Shown piece after piece: positions 29,160 to 29,865 of a stretch of 29,865 nt of DNA (positions are counted from its first letter, which is position 1; each line of letters begins with the position of its first letter). The notes under the pieces were generated by a model. The model had not been told where the DNA came from. It made no database searches and saw only the letters and a program-made list of their open reading frames with translations. Both the position numbers and the translations under genes were made by a program. The DNA comes from Chara braunii (Eukaryota > Streptophyta > Charophyceae > Charales > Characeae), in NCBI GenBank assembly GCA_003427395.1, contig BFEA01000381.1:1036960-1066824 (forward strand), in the 5' to 3' direction.

Positions 29160-29865
29160 TTCGTCACAGAGCATTGCCTTCTGGACTGCCCCATGGCGAT
29201 CTGGCGGTGGTGGGACGCTGCATGGAGGCACCTAACAGGGATAGACCTCCCTTGGGACCCAGGGTCCTTGCTGCTGGACTTACCCACATCAACCCAGCAA
29301 TCATGGTCCCCCTTCCAATCCACCCTCTTCCACTATAGGCGCCTGGAGGTCCTGATGACGGCCTGAGCCCGGTGCTCTCACGAACGAAAACAACACACGT
29401 TTGGCTTCCCGCAAGCCAGAGCTCATATTATAGACACAATCCGGGCAAACATCCACCAGGCATGGAAAGACCTTAAAGAGTCGTTGAAAACCATGACAGA
29501 TGACACCAAGAAAAGACAACGGATCCATAGGTTTGAGCACGAATGGCTGGACCCTTCGCGAAAGCTCGCGACTTTGGATGACAACCAAAATCTCCACTGG
29601 AACCAATGGTGGCTACACGAAACCAGCTGGACAAGACGGCCCCTTGCACCCACCCGTAGATCCTCTCAGACAGAACTGGCCATACCCCGCCCCCATGTTT
29701 CTCCCCACGATCTGCCACAGCATCCCCCCCCTCCGACTCAACCCCCGACACCTCCCCCTTCCCCACCTCCCCCCTCCCCTCGACCAATTTCCCCGGACCC
29801 GAATTGGGACCGATCTCTTTACAGCCCCCGCTTGTCTGCAGAAGAGCTGGGTGCTCCCCCGCTCC
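29160..29865 (+). pseudogene. C-terminal fragment of a LINE-type retrotransposon ORF2
   Basis: This frame is open from 29160 to the window edge except for TGA at 29364-29366. It begins after TAG at 29157. Residues 3-18, TEHCLLDCPMAIWRWW, fit the zf-RVT domain found after the RT of plant-type LINEs, where a T-EH-L--CP-A--VW pattern is usual. The part after the stop, ARCSHERKQHTFG followed by an amphipathic helix (ARAHIIDTIRANIHQAWKDL), fits the region after that domain, with TGA standing where Trp or Arg would be expected. A Pro-rich tail (PPPPTQPPTPPPSPPPPSP) and an acidic segment follow and run off the window. The RT itself is absent upstream, consistent with 5' truncation. Assignment is from motif pattern only. 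Confidence 0.55.

Overview
This is a eukaryotic, repeat-dominated window, most likely from a large plant genome. Three things point there: degenerate LTR- and LINE-retrotransposon protein remnants with eukaryotic architecture, a tRNA primer-binding site that fits plant initiator tRNA-Met better than the animal or fungal one, and the absence of any intact long gene. The plant assignment is an inference that rests mainly on the primer-binding site. I found no intact host gene, rRNA, tRNA or CRISPR array.

Layout. Positions 1-23042 are a tandem array of two non-coding modules. Module S (at least 3.1 kb, GC-rich) occurs three times: S_A 1-3149, S_B about 12404-15555 and S_C about 20000-23042. Module I (about 4.3-4.7 kb, AT-richer) occurs twice: I_1 7572 to about 12250 and I_2 15556 to about 19840. 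The order is S_A, an extra 4.4 kb, I_1, S_B, I_2, S_C. All three S copies end at exactly the same bases, a long hairpin followed by CGACA, although the sequence after them differs each time. The period between S_A and S_B is about 12.4 kb. A long terminal module, a non-coding internal module and sharp ends recall LARD-type non-autonomous LTR derivatives, but I see no convincing primer-binding site or polypurine tract next to the S end, so the class stays open.

The most striking content is structural. Module I carries five 123-bp tandem units, each able to fold into a long stem-loop. Downstream is a family of about nine or ten short stem-loops that share the core AACTTA inside otherwise different stems, with paired changes between copies. 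Module S and the start of module I carry further near-perfect hairpins, several kept paired in both copies by compensating or wobble changes.

Positions 23043-26454 hold a decayed Ty3/gypsy-type element on the minus strand: primer-binding site, gag, degenerate zinc knuckle, aspartic protease and reverse transcriptase. It has at least four frameshifts and four in-frame stops. S_C is inserted at the catalytic box of the reverse transcriptase, so the rest of pol is not seen. Positions 26455-28960 hold the probable 5' LTR zone and a purine/pyrimidine-asymmetric stretch with two inverted CCAATCAG boxes. From about 29160 to the right edge there is the C-terminal remnant of a LINE-like protein on the plus strand, with one in-frame TGA.

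Caution: ambiguous bases (N) cluster at 11558-12393, exactly where I_1 meets S_B, so the tandem join may be partly an assembly product.
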